Of a stretch of 13,178 bases of DNA, positions 12,633 to 13,178 are shown piece by piece; position 1 is the first letter of the stretch, and every line of letters starts with the position of its first letter. Source of the DNA: an uncultured Eubacteriales bacterium (GTDB lineage: Bacteria > Bacillota > Clostridia > UMGS1810); the NCBI GenBank assembly GCA_902493665.1, contig CABUQL010000014.1, positions 1 through 13,178 of the forward strand. The letters are read 5' to 3'. Both the position numbers and the translations under genes were made by a program. The notes beneath the pieces were generated by a model. That model was not told the DNA's origin. It made no database searches and saw only the letters and a program-made list of their open reading frames with translations.

Positions 12633-13178
12633 CAAATATCTTTGCGATATCGGCAAAGGCACAAGAAAAGATGTTAAAAAGTTAATAAAATCGGGTGCGG
12701 TAAGCGTTGACGGCATTACGGTGTGCGACCCGTCTGAAAATTTTGACGAAAATGCGTGCGTTGTCAGCATAAACGGAAAAGAAGTAAAATACGAAAAATA
12801 TATTTATCTTATGATGAATAAGCCAAAGGGCTACATAAGCGCAACGGAGGATAAATATCAAAAAACCGTTCTCTGCCTTCTTGATGAAAAGTACAGGTTC
12901 TTTGATTTGTTCCCGGCAGGGCGGCTTGATATCGACACTGAAGGATTTTTGCTTCTTACAAACGACGGCACATTTGCGCATGAAATTCTATCACCGAAAA
13001 AACACGTTGCAAAAACGTATTATGCTCATGTTTCCGGCGAAATTGACGAAAGTCATATAAAGGCATTTTCCGAGGGCATAACTTTTGACGGATACAAGGC
13101 AAAAAGCGCAAAACTTAAAATAATTAAAAGCGGACTGAAGGGTGATGGCGGAATTTATTCCGAAATCGAGCTTACAAT
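12622..13178 (+). CDS. rsuA: RsuA/RluB-type rRNA pseudouridine synthase, 3' end outside the window
   Basis: The first 185 codons are present; the gene runs off the right edge. ATG 12622 has AAAGGA (12607-12612) 9 bases upstream and lies inside the end of the DUF4830 gene. Residues 1-50 form an S4 RNA-binding domain (MRLDKYLCDIGKGTRKDVKK, then IKSGAVSVDG). The catalytic domain begins near 60 with LMMNKPKGYISA. It contains the family motif PAGRLDIDTEG (98-108) with predicted nucleophile Asp103, followed by FLLLTNDGTFAHEILSP and KTYYAHVSG. The enzyme converts a uridine in ribosomal RNA to pseudouridine; similarity to RsuA (16S, position 516 in E. coli) is favoured by the short S4 and D-rich motif. 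RluB/RluE-type 23S enzymes share these motifs, so target assignment is tentative. Confidence 0.9.
   Translation, partial: MRLDKYLCDIGKGTRKDVKKLIKSGAVSVDGITVCDPSENFDENACVVSINGKEVKYEKYIYLMMNKPKGYISATEDKYQKTVLCLLDEKYRFFDLFPAGRLDIDTEGFLLLTNDGTFAHEILSPKKHVAKTYYAHVSGEIDESHIKAFSEGITFDGYKAKSAKLKIIKSGLKGDGGIYSEIELT

Noticed and set aside
1..13178. CRISPR array, tRNA or rRNA genes, prophage or transposase genes
   Set aside because: No regularly spaced direct repeats, no tRNA-like cloverleaf with CCA-type arms and no mobile-element proteins were seen in either strand.

Overview
The window looks like chromosomal DNA from a low-GC Gram-positive anaerobe, most likely class Clostridia (Bacillota) and possibly a gut lineage. 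The evidence is an AT-rich sequence with strong GGAGG-type ribosome binding sites, several GTG/TTG starts, and families typical of Clostridia: a DUF4830 protein, a DUF1540 protein, half-size TauE/SafE proteins, a stalk-domain secreted protein and a PdxU-like ECF S component. No phage, plasmid, CRISPR or tRNA genes were seen. The exact taxon cannot be fixed from the sequence alone.

Layout. Positions 1-310 (minus) hold the N-terminus of a secreted copper-amine-oxidase-like stalk-domain protein. Positions 311-659 are a divergent leader with a good plus-strand promoter, two hairpins and a possible 39-codon ORF, ahead of a cytoplasmic beta-lactamase-fold serine hydrolase (660-2156). This gene converges on an AraC-type regulator (2292-3239, minus) across a strong two-way terminator. 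The regulator is the second gene of a minus-strand pair with a short-chain dehydrogenase (3246-3998). Upstream on the same strand lies a vitamin B6 salvage pair, pyridoxamine kinase (4646-5473) and an ECF transporter S component (4097-4600), with a clear promoter at 5508-5536.

From 5644 onward every gene is on the plus strand. A 53-residue cysteine-rich DUF1540 protein (5644-5805) and its terminator are followed by about 600 bases without a protein gene. That stretch contains a strongly folded RNA candidate (about 6165-6372), possibly a raiA-motif RNA, and another long hairpin. Next come two overlapping half-length TauE/SafE membrane proteins (6524-6892, 6892-7260) and murD (7293-8696). A 268-bp element with 27-bp near-perfect terminal inverted repeats (8734-9001) separates murD from an operon of three overlapping M42 metallopeptidases (9023-12080). 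After a long hairpin the window ends with a DUF4830 membrane-anchored protein (12204-12632) overlapping an RsuA-type rRNA pseudouridine synthase (12622 to the edge).

How the genes fit together: most are housekeeping (peptidoglycan precursor synthesis, B6 salvage, rRNA modification, peptide trimming). The parts least explained are non-coding: the structured RNA at 6165-6420, the inverted-repeat element at 8734-9001 with a related fragment at 2188-2234, and the hairpin leader at 441-659. The tandem triplet of M42 peptidases, which may build mixed tetrahedral particles, is the most notable coding arrangement.
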